Numbered from the stretch's first letter, positions 21,240-30,304 are shown. The stretch is 39,463 bases of DNA from Propionibacteriaceae bacterium (GCA_031262485.1 JAISHO010000039.1:1-39463); one strand, 5' to 3'. Made by a program: numbers and translations. The notes: a model not told the origin generated them from the letters alone.

Positions 21240-23627
21240 ATGAACATCACTCCATCCCTGACTGAGAGCCCGATGATGCCGAAGACTGTTGATGCTGCCC
21301 TGCCCGATGACGCCGTGACGACGGAGGTGACGGAGCGCGCCGGAGATGTCGTTGCGAACGAGCCTGCGCTTGAGGCTGAGGAGACACCCGAGAACGGGGA
21401 ATCCTCGACGGACGACCGGCTACGCGGAGTCAGTTTCGACGACGTCGTCGCGCTCGAGTCCAGCTTCGACGAGGATTCGGACCAGAACGCCGCGAAGAAC
21501 GACGAAATCGCGCCCACGGAGAAATACGACAGCACAGGCTTCGGTGTTCTCGGTGTGCCCGCCAACCTCCTCCCGCCCCTCGAACGCATGGGGTTCACCG
21601 AGCCGACCCCGGTGCAGGCCGCGACGATCCCGCCGCTGCTCGAGGGCCGCGACGTCATCGGGGTGGCGCGCACCGGAACCGGCAAGACGGCCGCGTTCGC
21701 CCTGCCCTTGCTCAACACGATCGACGACGCGCCAGGGGTGCAGGCCCTCGTCTTGACGCCGACGCGTGAGTTGGCGATCCAGGTGGCCGGCGCGATCGCC
21801 TCGTTCGCGGCCGACCGACCGGCCATCGAGGTCGTCGCCGTCTACGGCGGCTCCGCCTACGGCCCGCAGTTGAAGGCGTTACGTTCGGGGGCGCAGGTCG
21901 TCGTCGGCACGCCCGGGCGCGTCATCGACCATCTCGACCGTGAGCGGCTCGACCTCTCCGGGGTGCGATTCATCGTCCTCGACGAGGCGGACGAGATGCT
22001 GCGCATGGGTTTCGCCGAAGACGTCGACCGGATCTGCTCCGAGGCGCCCCACCCTCGCCAAACGGCCCTATTCTCCGCCACGATGCCGCCGCCGATCCGG
22101 CGCATCGGGCGCACCCACCTCGTCGATCCAGTCGAGGTCGCCGTCTCGGCCGATGAGGCCGCCACCGTCGACACCGTTCACCAGCTCCACGCCGTCGTCC
22201 CGCGCCGGTTCAAGCGCACCGCGCTCATCCGCTTCCTCACCTTGTCGCAGGCGGAGGCGGCGGTCGTCTTCACCCGCACCCGGGCCGGGGCCGACGAGGT
22301 CGGAACCGCCTTGGCGACGGCGGGTTTCCGCACCGCCACCCTCTCCGGCGACGTGCCGCAGAAGGAGCGTGAGGCGATCATCGAGCGCACACGACAGGGT
22401 CTCCTCCAGGTGCTCGTCGCCACCGATGTGGCGGCCCGCGGCCTCGACATCCCCCGTCTCGGCCTCGTCGTCAACTACGACCTGCCGAGCGACGCCGAAT
22501 CCTACGTCCATCGGGTCGGGCGCACGGGGCGGGCCGGGCGTTCCGGGGTCGCCCTCTCGCTCATCGCCCCGCCGGAGCGCTCCCAGATCCGTGCCATCGC
22601 CAAGAAGATTGGCGCCGAGATCACCGAGACGCCGGTGCCAACCTCTGAGGAGGTGCGTGAGGCCCAGGTCGAACGTCTCCTCGAACGCGTCACCGCCCAC
22701 CTCGATCATCCGCTCGACGGCCCGCTCAAGGGCGGGGTGCGCCGCTACCTCGCCCATCACGACCCGGTCGAGGTCATGGGCGCGATGGCCTCCTTGCTCC
22801 TCGACGGCGCCAACAAGCAGCGCGATCGCCGCGACGACGAGGAGCTCGACCGCGAGTTGGCCCGTCACGCCGCCCGGATGGAACGGACGCCCGCCGCCCG
22901 CAGCGGAGGCGGCTCCTCCCGCCCCGAGAACCGAGGCAAGAAACAGGGCAAAGCCCCCTACGGCAAGCAAGGGCGCTTCTACCGTGACGGCTCGGATCGC
23001 GACTATGACCGTTCTCGTTCCCGCCGCCCTCACCAGGACGATGACCGGCGCTGGTCACGCGATGACCGCCGCCCCCGCCGTGACGACCGGCGTCCCCATG
23101 ACGACGCGAACGCCCATGACGACGACCGCCCGCGTCACGAGGATCGTCGCACTTTCCGCGACGATGACCGCCGCTCTTCCCGCAGCGACCGTCGTTTCCA
23201 GCAGGGGTCGTCGCGCTTGGGTGAGGGTCGTCGTCGTCCCTTCGACGAGGACGCCCGCGGTTTCCGAGATGATCGTTCGTCGCGTCCCGGTGGCCGGTTC
23301 TCCCGCGACGCCCATGGCGCCCATGATGCCCGTGACGAAGGGCCGCGTTGGTCGCGTGAGGATCGTCGTCCTCGTCGCCTTGGCTGGCAGGACGAACGAG
23401 ACGATCGCGGGGGTCGAACCGGGCGCGCCGGTGATGATGTCCGAGACGATCGTGGCGCTCGTAACGAGCGGGGTGACGCCCACGAGAAGTCGGGCCGGGG
23501 CGACGCATGGTCGCAACGCCCGGTGTGGGCCGACGACTCCGAGCCGCGTCAGCGCCATCCCAAGTCAGGCAAGAAAGACGGAACGAAGAAGCCCCGTCAC
23601 AAGAAAAACAAGAAGAACAAGGGTTAA
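21240..23627 (+). CDS. DEAD-box RNA helicase with long R/D-rich tail
   Basis: 795 residues. An acidic N-terminal ~90 residues are followed by the helicase core: Q motif GFTEPTPVQAATIP, motif I ARTGTGKT (near 143-150), PTRELAIQ, TPGRVIDHL, DEAD in VLDEADEML (near 248), SAT, and in domain 2 ARGLDIP and HRVGRTGR. The last ~250 residues are almost only Arg, Asp, Gly, Ser and His in RRDDRRP-like repeats and end in Lys-rich sequence. Domain order matches DeaD/CsdA/RhlE cold-shock and ribosome-assembly helicases without the DbpA RNA-binding domain; the tail may bind RNA or drive condensation. The frame is open far upstream. The ATG at 21240 is my choice; 21273 is an alternative. Confidence 0.88.
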   Translation: MNITPSLTESPMMPKTVDAALPDDAVTTEVTERAGDVVANEPALEAEETPENGESSTDDRLRGVSFDDVVALESSFDEDSDQNAAKNDEIAPTEKYDSTGFGVLGVPANLLPPLERMGFTEPTPVQAATIPPLLEGRDVIGVARTGTGKTAAFALPLLNTIDDAPGVQALVLTPTRELAIQVAGAIASFAADRPAIEVVAVYGGSAYGPQLKALRSGAQVVVGTPGRVIDHLDRERLDLSGVRFIVLDEADEMLRMGFAEDVDRICSEAPHPRQTALFSATMPPPIRRIGRTHLVDPVEVAVSADEAATVDTVHQLHAVVPRRFKRTALIRFLTLSQAEAAVVFTRTRAGADEVGTALATAGFRTATLSGDVPQKEREAIIERTRQGLLQVLVATDVAARGLDIPRLGLVVNYDLPSDAESYVHRVGRTGRAGRSGVALSLIAPPERSQIRAIAKKIGAEITETPVPTSEEVREAQVERLLERVTAHLDHPLDGPLKGGVRRYLAHHDPVEVMGAMASLLLDGANKQRDRRDDEELDRELARHAARMERTPAARSGGGSSRPENRGKKQGKAPYGKQGRFYRDGSDRDYDRSRSRRPHQDDDRRWSRDDRRPRRDDRRPHDDANAHDDDRPRHEDRRTFRDDDRRSSRSDRRFQQGSSRLGEGRRRPFDEDARGFRDDRSSRPGGRFSRDAHGAHDARDEGPRWSREDRRPRRLGWQDERDDRGGRTGRAGDDVRDDRGARNERGDAHEKSGRGDAWSQRPVWADDSEPRQRHPKSGKKDGTKKPRHKKNKKNKG

Positions 23628-23735
23628 GGGCCCGATCTTTCACCTAGGCCGGGCCATACGGTGGGGACATGGGGTGCTCGAAGTCCTATTCGGATCAGTG
23701 CCGGTGGCTGACACTCGTTCCGTGAGCCGGAGCGT

Positions 23736-24938
23736 TCACGGTGTCTCGGTGAGCGGCTGCGTCTGGGCGCTGAATACGGCGTCGTCATCATCGATCCCGT
23801 GCGTGTCCCCGCTCTCGTCGATGGAGCGGCGCGGTGGGGGATCGCCGGTTCCGCGCGCCACAGCTCGGGCTGAGAGGACGAGTCCGCATTCGCCGGCGAG
23901 GAGTATGGCGATGAAGAGGGTTCCCCTGGTGACGGCGACCACGGGGCCACCAGTGTGACTGAAGAGCCAGAACAATCCAGCGTTGAGGGCGACGGTGACG
24001 GCGGCGGCGATGCCGAGCAGACGCCCGGGTCGGTGCGGTTGAGCCAATCCACCGGCGAGCCCGGCCGCGCCGATGAGGGCGCCGGCGGCGACGAGGGTGA
24101 GGCTGACGACCGACCATGGGGCCGCCGCTGTGTCGGAAGGATCCTGGCTTGTCGCAGATGTGTCGGCGACGCCGGGGAGTGCGAGTGGGATGGCGCTCAT
24201 CGTGGCCGGTGCGGGGGTCGCCTGGCTGATCCAGCGCACCGGGGTGGGTTGTGCCACCGGCGCGATCGTGCGACGGGGCGATGTCGCGGTCGTCGTCCGA
24301 GCGGGATGAGTGGTTTGAGCGCTCGACGCGGTGGCCGCAGCGGTTGTCGGGTCGTCGACGATTTGGCCAGAGATGATCATCCCCCCGCCGTCGGCTGCGG
24401 CGGGAACCGAGGGTGAGGGAGAGGCCTGCGGAGTCGTCGGGATGGGGGAGGGTGACGCGGGGCTGGTGCTGGCCGATGCCGCTGGGTTCTCGACAACGAG
24501 AGAGAAATGCGAGACCTCCTCCTGCCCGGCCTCGTCGGTCGTCGTCACCTCGATGGCGAACTCCCCGGCGTCCACGGGAACACCGGTGATCGCTCCCGTT
24601 ATGGGGTCGAGCGTGAGCCCCTCGGGCAGTCCGCTGGCCGACCAGGTCACCGGGCCGTCTTCGCTCTCCAAGTCGACCTGGTAGGACTGCCCGACGGTCG
24701 CCTCGGGGAAATGGTTGGTGAAGATGAGCACGGTGTGGTGGTCGGTCGGTCCATCCTCGGCTGGGAGGGCGGCGTGAAGGGTGGAGCCCAAGCGATTCGT
24801 CGCTGCCACGGGTGTGGTCGCTTCGGTGAGAGGAGTGTCATCGGCGCCGGCGTCAGGCGCGGCGAACACCACAACCATGACCGCTGCCAGTGGCGCCAGC
24901 AAAAGACACCACGCGCACAACCGCACCGTCAATGACAT
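23736..24938 (-). CDS. Cell-surface protein with putative Ig (He_PIG-like) domain
   Basis: 400 residues. The signal peptide (LCAWCLLLAPLAAVMVVVFAAPDAGA) is cleaved near residue 33. An Ig-like domain of the He_PIG type follows, about 75-160 (FPEATVGQSYQVDLESEDGPVTWSASGLPEGLTLDPITGAITGVPVDAGEF). Then come ~130 Ser/Thr/Pro/Ala-rich residues and three C-terminal hydrophobic segments (VVSLTLVAAGALIGAAGLAGG, LLGIAAAVTVALNAGLFWLF, GTLFIAILLAGECGLVL). Possibly an adhesin or surface-exposed stalk. The ATG at 24938 follows GGGGGAATT, preferred over an in-frame start 30 nt upstream. Confidence 0.78.
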   Translation of the reverse strand: MSLTVRLCAWCLLLAPLAAVMVVVFAAPDAGADDTPLTEATTPVAATNRLGSTLHAALPAEDGPTDHHTVLIFTNHFPEATVGQSYQVDLESEDGPVTWSASGLPEGLTLDPITGAITGVPVDAGEFAIEVTTTDEAGQEEVSHFSLVVENPAASASTSPASPSPIPTTPQASPSPSVPAAADGGGMIISGQIVDDPTTAAATASSAQTTHPARTTTATSPRRTIAPVAQPTPVRWISQATPAPATMSAIPLALPGVADTSATSQDPSDTAAAPWSVVSLTLVAAGALIGAAGLAGGLAQPHRPGRLLGIAAAVTVALNAGLFWLFSHTGGPVVAVTRGTLFIAILLAGECGLVLSARAVARGTGDPPPRRSIDESGDTHGIDDDDAVFSAQTQPLTETP

Positions 24939-25349
24939 AATTCCCCCACAACTCGCACCGGGCCCCACCCCTGTGCTTCGTCCCCATTCCTAAGTGAGAA
25001 CAGTAGTGCGGAATCGTCTCCTCGACAACGACATTCCAAGTTGACGATGTCCGCGTGTCGTCAGCCATCACAGTCTGTTGTGATCATGCTGTGGCTCTCA
25101 TGCGTCCCTGGCAAAGCGCTGAATCACCTGAGCCGTTCGCCGCGGCGAGCGGGGACCGTCCCACCCCCAAAGATCAACAAGACACAATAAAGATCTGCTA
25201 TTGAATCGGTGATTTCCCTTGCCAAGACGTCGAAGCGGGGATTGAATGAGGTGAGGCGACGAGGCCGCGACCCCGAGGAGCACGATGACGAACACGGCGC
25301 CCTGGAGGGCTTTCACCGTTCACCGCTGGGGGCAGGGGGGTGGGGCCGC
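24939..25349. other. Divergent intergenic region upstream of pfkB-like gene
   Basis: 411 bp. AT-richer than the flanks at about 25180-25215. Contains the palindrome at 25067-25084. A short minus-strand frame at 25098-25316 begins with a hydrophobic stretch but lacks a Shine-Dalgarno and family support, so I do not call it. Confidence 0.5.
25067..25084. promoter_or_regulatory. Perfect palindrome ATCACA-N6-TGTGAT
   Basis: ATCACA-GTCTGT-TGTGAT, an 18-bp operator-like inverted repeat. Its half-sites are arranged outside-in relative to a CRP site (TGTGA-N6-TCACA), so it is not a standard CRP/GlxR box. It lies 265 bp upstream of the sugar kinase and 129 bp from the divergent gene start. Confidence 0.35.
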
Positions 25350-26285
25350 ATGATCGTCACCGTCACCCTCAATCCAGCGATCGACGTCACCGCTGGGGTC
25401 GGCATTCTCCGGGTCGGATCGCTCAATCGTCTCAGCGACGTCGTCGCCGATATCGGAGGCAAGGGCGTCAATGTGTCGCGGACGATCGCGGCTCTGGGAG
25501 GGCGCTCGATCGCCACGGGTTTCGCCGGCGGCGGCGCGGGGGCGGAGATCATCCGTCAGTTGGCCGCCAGCGAAGGGATCATGCCTCATTTCGTGCCGAT
25601 CGCCGGATCGACGCGCACCAATCTCAAGGTCATCGACCACGGCGGCCAACTGACGGAGTTGAACCAGCCGGGTCCTGAAATCGCTTCGGGCGAGATCTCC
25701 CTGTTGGAGGGGATCCTCACCGAGGCGTCCGCTCAGGGCGCCGTCGTCGTCATCGCCGGCAGCGCGGCGCCGGGGCTGGGCGAGGGCTATCAGGCCCACC
25801 TCGTCCGTCTCGTCCGCCAGAGCGGGGGGATCGCCGTCGTCGACGCCGACGGACCCGCGTTGCGCGCCGCGATCGAGGAGCGGCCCGCCCTCGTCAAACC
25901 GAACCGCCATGAGATCACCCAGTTGTTCGGCGCCCGGGAGGACGCCTCGCGTGACGAGGTGACTGGTCTCGTCGCTGAATTGCTCGCCAGCGGAGTCGAG
26001 CGGGTGGTCTGTTCGCTCGGCCCGACCGGCGCTCTGTTCGGCTCGAGCGAGGGGATCATCGATTTCGACGGGCTCGTCGTGCCGGTCGCCTCGACGGTGG
26101 GCGCCGGCGACGCGATGACGGCGGTGCTCGCCATGGGGCTCGAATCGGGCGCCGAGTGGGGTGAGACGGCCCGCCTGGCGATGGCCGCCGCCACCGCCGC
26201 CGTCATGACGGCGGGGACCCGCCCGCCCCAGCGATCCGACGTCGACGCTTTGGTGAACCGGTTCGCCCCGCGCGACGATGTCTGA
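25350..26285 (+). CDS. 1-phosphofructokinase-type PfkB sugar kinase
   Basis: 311 residues, right length for FruK/LacC kinases. MIVTVTLNPAIDVT (1-14), GGKGVNVSRTIAALGG (near 37-52) with the sugar-binding glycines, NLKVIDHGGQLTELNQPGP, LVKPNRHEITQLFG, and the ATP/catalytic motif VASTVGAGDAMTAVLA near 246-261 with the base Asp. Such kinases phosphorylate fructose-1-phosphate, tagatose-6-phosphate or related ketoses in the cytosol. The downstream SorE gene suggests ketose-phosphate metabolism, possibly sorbose. No PTS or transporter genes are nearby. The start is the ATG at 25350, where the family begins. Confidence 0.85.
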   Translation: MIVTVTLNPAIDVTAGVGILRVGSLNRLSDVVADIGGKGVNVSRTIAALGGRSIATGFAGGGAGAEIIRQLAASEGIMPHFVPIAGSTRTNLKVIDHGGQLTELNQPGPEIASGEISLLEGILTEASAQGAVVVIAGSAAPGLGEGYQAHLVRLVRQSGGIAVVDADGPALRAAIEERPALVKPNRHEITQLFGAREDASRDEVTGLVAELLASGVERVVCSLGPTGALFGSSEGIIDFDGLVVPVASTVGAGDAMTAVLAMGLESGAEWGETARLAMAAATAAVMTAGTRPPQRSDVDALVNRFAPRDDV

Positions 26286-26376
26286 ACGCGGGTCTGGCGG
26301 GGGTTTGACGGTCGTGGGGCAGGGGTGGCCTGAGGGGCGCCCTGGTTCGGTTCGCCCCGCGCGACGATGTCTGAAC
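26259..26376 (+). repeat. 29-bp exact direct repeat around the pfkB-like stop codon
   Basis: Copies at 26259-26287 and 26348-26376, each containing TTCGCCCCGCGCGACGATG and TCTGAAC. The first carries the last codons and stop of the kinase gene and the second lies between the kinase and sorE. It looks like a short duplication of the 3' end of the gene. Confidence 0.9.
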
Positions 26377-26462
26377 CCGGCCGGGCCGTGGGCGTGTCAG
26401 ACCTTGCCTCTACAGTGGTGCCTGACGGCCCGCTGACGAGCCGCCGGAAAGGACGATCAACG

Positions 26463-27728
26463 ATGATGACGCGCGCGGTCCGCCTCCATGGGGCCGATGA
26501 TCTTCGCCTCGACGATTTCGAGTTGCCCGCGATCGGCGACGACGAGGTCCTCGTCAAGGTGATCTCCGACAGCATCTGCATGTCGACATACAAACTCATG
26601 CGCCAAGGCCCCGCCCACAAGCGCTGCCCCTCGGATATCGCGGAGCACCCCATCGTCGTCGGCCACGAGTTCGCCGGCGTCATCGTCGAGGTGGGGAAGA
26701 ACTGGACGCACGAGTTCACTCCGGGGGAGAAGTTCGCCCAGCAGCCGGCTCTCAACTACCCCGGATCGCTCGCCTCGATGGGGTATTCCTTCCGCTACTG
26801 CGGCGGATCGTCGACCTACACGATCATTCCCCATGAGGCTCTCGAGATGGGCTGTCTGCTCCACTACGACGGCGACGCCTTCTTCAACGCCTCCCTGGCC
26901 GAGCCGATGAGTTGCATCGTCTGTAGTTACCACTCGACGTATCACACGAGCGAGCACGACCACGAGCACCGCATGGGAATCAAACCGGGCGGCAACCTCC
27001 TCATCCTCGGCGGAGCCGGGCCGATGGGACTCGGCGCGATCGAATATCCGCTGGGAACCGAACCGCGCCCGCAGCGCATCGTCGTTCTCGACACTGACGC
27101 TGAACGCCTCGCCCGGGCCGCCGCCGTCACGTCGGCCGAGTACGCCGCCGAGCGGGGCGTCGAACTCCTCTATGTCAACGCCTGCGAGCATGCCGACGTC
27201 GAAGGGTTCTTGCGTCAGATCACCCAGGGCGCCGGTTACGACGACATTTTCATCTACGCGCCGGTGCGCGAATTGGCCGAGATGGGCGATCGTCTGCTCG
27301 GCCAAGATGGCTGCCTCAACGTCTTCTCCGGCCCCTCTGACAAGGCCTTCAGCGCGGAGATCAACCTGTATGACGCCCACTATTCGGCCACCCACATCAT
27401 GGGGACGACGGGCGGGACGACCAACGATCTCAAGGAGGCCCTCAGCTTGGCGGCAGCCGGCGCGACCCGTCCGGCTGTCATGGTGACGCACATCGGCGGA
27501 ATCGACGCCGTCATCGGAACCGTCGAGCATCTGCCGCAGTTGCCCGGGGGGAAGAAGCTGACCTACCCCTGTGTGGAGATGCCGTTGACGGCGATCGCCG
27601 ACTTCGCCGAGTTGGGGAAGACGGATCCGCTGTTCGCCGATCTCGACGCCGCTTGCCGCAGCCACCAGGGTCTGTGGAACGCCGAGGCCGAGGCGATTCT
27701 CTTGCGCGCCAAGGGGGTCGAGGTGTGA
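26463..27728 (+). CDS. sorE: L-sorbose 1-phosphate reductase, zinc alcohol dehydrogenase family
   Basis: 421 residues. The whole length resembles enteric SorE: DLRLDDFELPAIGDDEVLVKVISDSICMSTYK, HPIVVGHEFAGVIVEVGKNW, YGGSSTY-like RYCGGSSTYTIIP, SLAEPMSCIVCSYHSTYHT, MGIKPGGNLLILGGAGPMGLGAI (nucleotide-binding), GFDDIF-like GYDDIFIYAPV, HIMGTTGGTTNDLKEAL, LPGGKKLTYPCVEMPLTAIADF. SorE reduces L-sorbose-1-phosphate to D-glucitol-6-phosphate with NAD(P)H. GGAAAGGA precedes the ATG. The other sor genes (PTS, SorC, SorD) are absent here; the upstream PfkB kinase could supply or use the phosphorylated ketose (inference). Confidence 0.85.
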   Translation: MMTRAVRLHGADDLRLDDFELPAIGDDEVLVKVISDSICMSTYKLMRQGPAHKRCPSDIAEHPIVVGHEFAGVIVEVGKNWTHEFTPGEKFAQQPALNYPGSLASMGYSFRYCGGSSTYTIIPHEALEMGCLLHYDGDAFFNASLAEPMSCIVCSYHSTYHTSEHDHEHRMGIKPGGNLLILGGAGPMGLGAIEYPLGTEPRPQRIVVLDTDAERLARAAAVTSAEYAAERGVELLYVNACEHADVEGFLRQITQGAGYDDIFIYAPVRELAEMGDRLLGQDGCLNVFSGPSDKAFSAEINLYDAHYSATHIMGTTGGTTNDLKEALSLAAAGATRPAVMVTHIGGIDAVIGTVEHLPQLPGGKKLTYPCVEMPLTAIADFAELGKTDPLFADLDAACRSHQGLWNAEAEAILLRAKGVEV

Positions 27729-27805
27729 TCTCCCCGCTCACCGGAGGTCTTGTCTATCTCAGCCCCGTAAGCCACTAACCCTGGCTTCGGCCCGCAGAAG
27801 ACGGA

Positions 27806-27854
27806 GAACCGGGGCGGTGGATTCCCGTGCGAGAGGAATGCACCGCCCCGGTTC
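27806..27854. terminator. Strong bidirectional hairpin between sorE and the PepSY gene
   Basis: GAACCGGGGCGGTG (27806-27819) and CACCGCCCCGGTTC (27841-27854) pair perfectly over 14 bp. The stem continues, after one G-G mismatch, with ATTCC/GGAAT around a 9-nt loop. It lies between two converging genes, so it likely terminates both. Confidence 0.75.
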
Positions 27855-27940
27855 ATCAGGGAAGGATGGGCGAGCCGTCAGGGTGTCAGGGGTTTTGGGA
27901 GTTCATCGAACACCACCGGCGGCCCGCCACACGAGAGAGA

Positions 27941-28753
27941 TCAGCGCCACCAGCCCAGGATGGAGGAGAAGATGCGCTGGAGCAGGTTGAGGATCTCGTT
28001 GAAGATCCTGCTCAGCTCGCTGGCGTCGCTGTTGTCCGGAACCGGGTTGTAGGTCGGCTGGGTGACGGGGGCCGTCGACGTCGGAGCGGCGGTCGGCAAA
28101 GGCTTGTTCGTCGTCGGCTGAACGACCGAGGGCTGCGTCGGCTGAGTCGAGGGGCGCGCCGTCGGAGCTTGGGTCGGGACCTGCGTCGTCGGAGCGGCGG
28201 TGGGTTGGGCCGTCGCCGTGCCCGGGATCGAACGCATCTGGTCGACATCCCACTCGCGGACGGCGCCGGTGGAGGCGTTGACCTCGAACTCGTACTTGAC
28301 GAAGTCCTTGATGATCGTGCCCTCATAGGTGTTGACGCGATCGTCGCGGTCGAGGTAGATGCGCAGGTTGCCTGTCGTGGCGCCGGCGACGCGGGCCAGG
28401 ACGATGTCGGCGGCTTGGGCTTGGCTCAGCAGGCCGGCCGGGTTGGGATCGGTGGTGTAGTTCTCCACCGTCCACCAGCGGACTTCGCCGGTCGAAGCGA
28501 GGATCTCGAAATCATATTCGACGTTGTCTTTGACCAGTTCGCCATCGAACTCTTGGCGACCGTCGTCGTATTCCTGGTAGATGTAAAGGTTGTCAAGTGT
28601 GGCGCCGGGGACGCGTGCGATGACGGTTTGGGCGGCTTGGTCGAGGGTGACGGCGGCGGAGGCGGTGGGGGCGGAGACGAGGGCGACGGCGCCAGCGGTC
28701 GCGAGCGTCACAAGACCGATCCCAGCTCGACGGGCCAGGGAGATGCGAGTCAT
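27941..28753 (-). CDS. Secreted protein with two PepSY-like repeats
   Basis: 270 residues. The signal peptide (MTRISLARRAGIGLVTLATAGAVALVSAPTASA) is cut before AVT. Two ~65-residue PepSY-like repeats follow (TLDQAAQTVIARVPGATLDNLYIYQEYDDGRQEFDGELVKDNVEYDFEILASTGEVRWW and the matching LSQAQAADIVLARVAGATTGNLRIYLDRDDRVNTYEGTIIKDFVKYEFEVNASTGAVREW). Then comes a Thr/Pro/Gln-rich linker and a C-terminal hydrophobic helix (LSRIFNEILNLLQRIFSSILGWW). PepSY domains are often inhibitory or regulate peptidase and lipid enzymes. GCAAGGAGTAG lies before the ATG, chosen over an upstream ATG at 28792. Confidence 0.85.
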   Translation of the reverse strand: MTRISLARRAGIGLVTLATAGAVALVSAPTASAAVTLDQAAQTVIARVPGATLDNLYIYQEYDDGRQEFDGELVKDNVEYDFEILASTGEVRWWTVENYTTDPNPAGLLSQAQAADIVLARVAGATTGNLRIYLDRDDRVNTYEGTIIKDFVKYEFEVNASTGAVREWDVDQMRSIPGTATAQPTAAPTTQVPTQAPTARPSTQPTQPSVVQPTTNKPLPTAAPTSTAPVTQPTYNPVPDNSDASELSRIFNEILNLLQRIFSSILGWWR

Positions 28754-29197
28754 TGAACTACTCCTTGCAAATGAGGGGGCGGTGAGAATCACGTGACTTC
28801 ATCCTCGTCGCCGGTTCTAAGAATCGACGCAGGTTCGCATGAGAAAAGTCTTAGTCAGAGGTTGTTTATCCTCAGCAGATCGGTCATGCATGAGAACAGG
28901 CGGAAGGCACGATGAGAGCGCTGTCGGAGCGATCCAACGGCATCGGTCTGACGCCGGTCGTATGGGGAATGGACGACGTCCCTCAAACGTTGCACATAAG
29001 GAAACCAGGGTTAGTTCAGGGACGGCGGGTTCCAGCTATTTGTGGTCTTCTCTATACTTTTGTGAGAAGGGGACTCCCGTCTGCCCGGCGGGATCCGAAG
29101 TGGGGTGTTCAGCATCGGGTGGGGCTCGCAGTCTGTTCACCGTCGCTTCACGGGAGCCTGGCACGATCGTCGTGCCTGGCTAAACAGGAGGTGGGGC
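28754..29197. other. Divergent intergenic region, PepSY gene / GT2-GtrA gene
   Basis: 444 bp without a convincing gene. A TATACT -10-like box is at 29053-29058 with a weak TTCCAG -35 17 bp upstream, suitable for the glycosyltransferase. A GGCACGA-TCG-TCGTGCC hairpin at 29160-29176 lies just before its Shine-Dalgarno (AGGAGG). Some short frames overlap here but none has family features. Confidence 0.45.
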
Positions 29198-30304
29198 ATG
29201 ACCGAGGCCGCGGTGATCATTCCGTCGCTGGAGCCGGACGAGCATCTCATCGAGGTGCTCGGCGAATTGAGACGCGAAGGGATGACTCGGATCGTCGTCG
29301 TCAACGACGGCAGTTCTGAGGACTACGACCCCATTTTCGCTGCCGCCGAGGCGGCCGGCGCGTCTGTCGCACGCCATCCCGTCAACCGGGGCAAGGGGGC
29401 CGCGTTGCGCACCGGGATCGAGTTCGCCACCGAGTTGTGGCCGGACACCCCCGGCTATGTCACCGCCGACTCCGACGGCCAGCACACTGCCGCCGACATC
29501 CATCGCGTCTGCGAGGCGCTGGCCGAACACCCGGACTCGCTCATCCTCGGGGTGCGCGACTTCTCCGGGGACGACGTGCCACTGCGCAGCAGCTTCGGCA
29601 ACCGGCTCACGTCGCTCGTCTTCCTCCTCGAATCGGGGATCCGCTGCCAAGACACTCAGACGGGTTTGCGCGGCCTTCCCTTGGCGCAGAAAGATCGCTT
29701 CCTCGCGGTGCCGGGCGACCGCTTCGAGTACGAGATGAACGTGCTCATGGACGCCGCCAAGGCCGACATCCCCTTCGTCGAGGTGCCGATCGCCACGATT
29801 TATCGCGACGAGAACTCGCACTCGCATTTCTCCCCGGTGCGCGACGGTGTCCGCATCTACTTCAACATCGTCAAATTCGCCGGCTCGGCCCTGACGAGTT
29901 CAGCGACCGATTTGCTGTTGTTCCTCCTGTTGGCCCACCTTGTGCTCAACGGCCTGCCGCACTCGGTGGCGATCGCGACGATCATCGCCCGCCTCGTCTC
30001 CGGCGTCGTCAACTATCTCCTCAACCGTAAGGTGGTCTTCGACGACGACCAATCCACCCGGCAGACGGCGCCGAAGTATCTCGTGCTCTTCCTCTGCGTC
30101 ATGCTGACGAGCGCACTAGTAACTCAAGCATTGTCGGTGCTGCCTATCCCGCTCGTCGTCATCAAGATCGTCGTCGACCTCACCCTCTTCGTCGCCAACT
30201 ACTACATCCAGCGTCACTTCATCTTCAAGAAGAACAGCGCCGCGACGAGCGAGGAATGCACGGCTTCGGAGAAGCCGAGGGTCGCCAGCCTTCGGAAGCG
30301 TTGA
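29198..30304 (+). CDS. GT2 glycosyltransferase fused to GtrA-like membrane domain
   Basis: 368 residues. GT2 domain (about 1-215): AAVIIPSLEPD, IVVVNDGSSEDY, NRGKGAALRTGI, TADSDGQHT with a DxD-like nucleotide-sugar site, RCQDTQTGLRGLP, FEYEMNVLMDA. A GtrA domain with four helices follows (about 225-345): FAGSALTSSATDLLLFLLLAHLVL, VVNYLLNRKVVF, YLVLFLCVMLTSALVTQAL, FVANYYIQRHFIF. Such fusions transfer sugars to or through undecaprenyl phosphate for wall polysaccharide or glycolipid decoration. CAGGAGGTGG precedes the ATG. It is divergent from the PepSY gene and has no obvious operon partner. Confidence 0.88.
   Translation: MTEAAVIIPSLEPDEHLIEVLGELRREGMTRIVVVNDGSSEDYDPIFAAAEAAGASVARHPVNRGKGAALRTGIEFATELWPDTPGYVTADSDGQHTAADIHRVCEALAEHPDSLILGVRDFSGDDVPLRSSFGNRLTSLVFLLESGIRCQDTQTGLRGLPLAQKDRFLAVPGDRFEYEMNVLMDAAKADIPFVEVPIATIYRDENSHSHFSPVRDGVRIYFNIVKFAGSALTSSATDLLLFLLLAHLVLNGLPHSVAIATIIARLVSGVVNYLLNRKVVFDDDQSTRQTAPKYLVLFLCVMLTSALVTQALSVLPIPLVVIKIVVDLTLFVANYYIQRHFIFKKNSAATSEECTASEKPRVASLRKR

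Noticed and set aside
25098-25316. Short minus-strand frame starting MKALQGAVFVIVLLGVAASS
   Set aside because: Signal-like start, but no Shine-Dalgarno, no family match, and it overlaps the region upstream of the sugar kinase; chance in GC-rich DNA.
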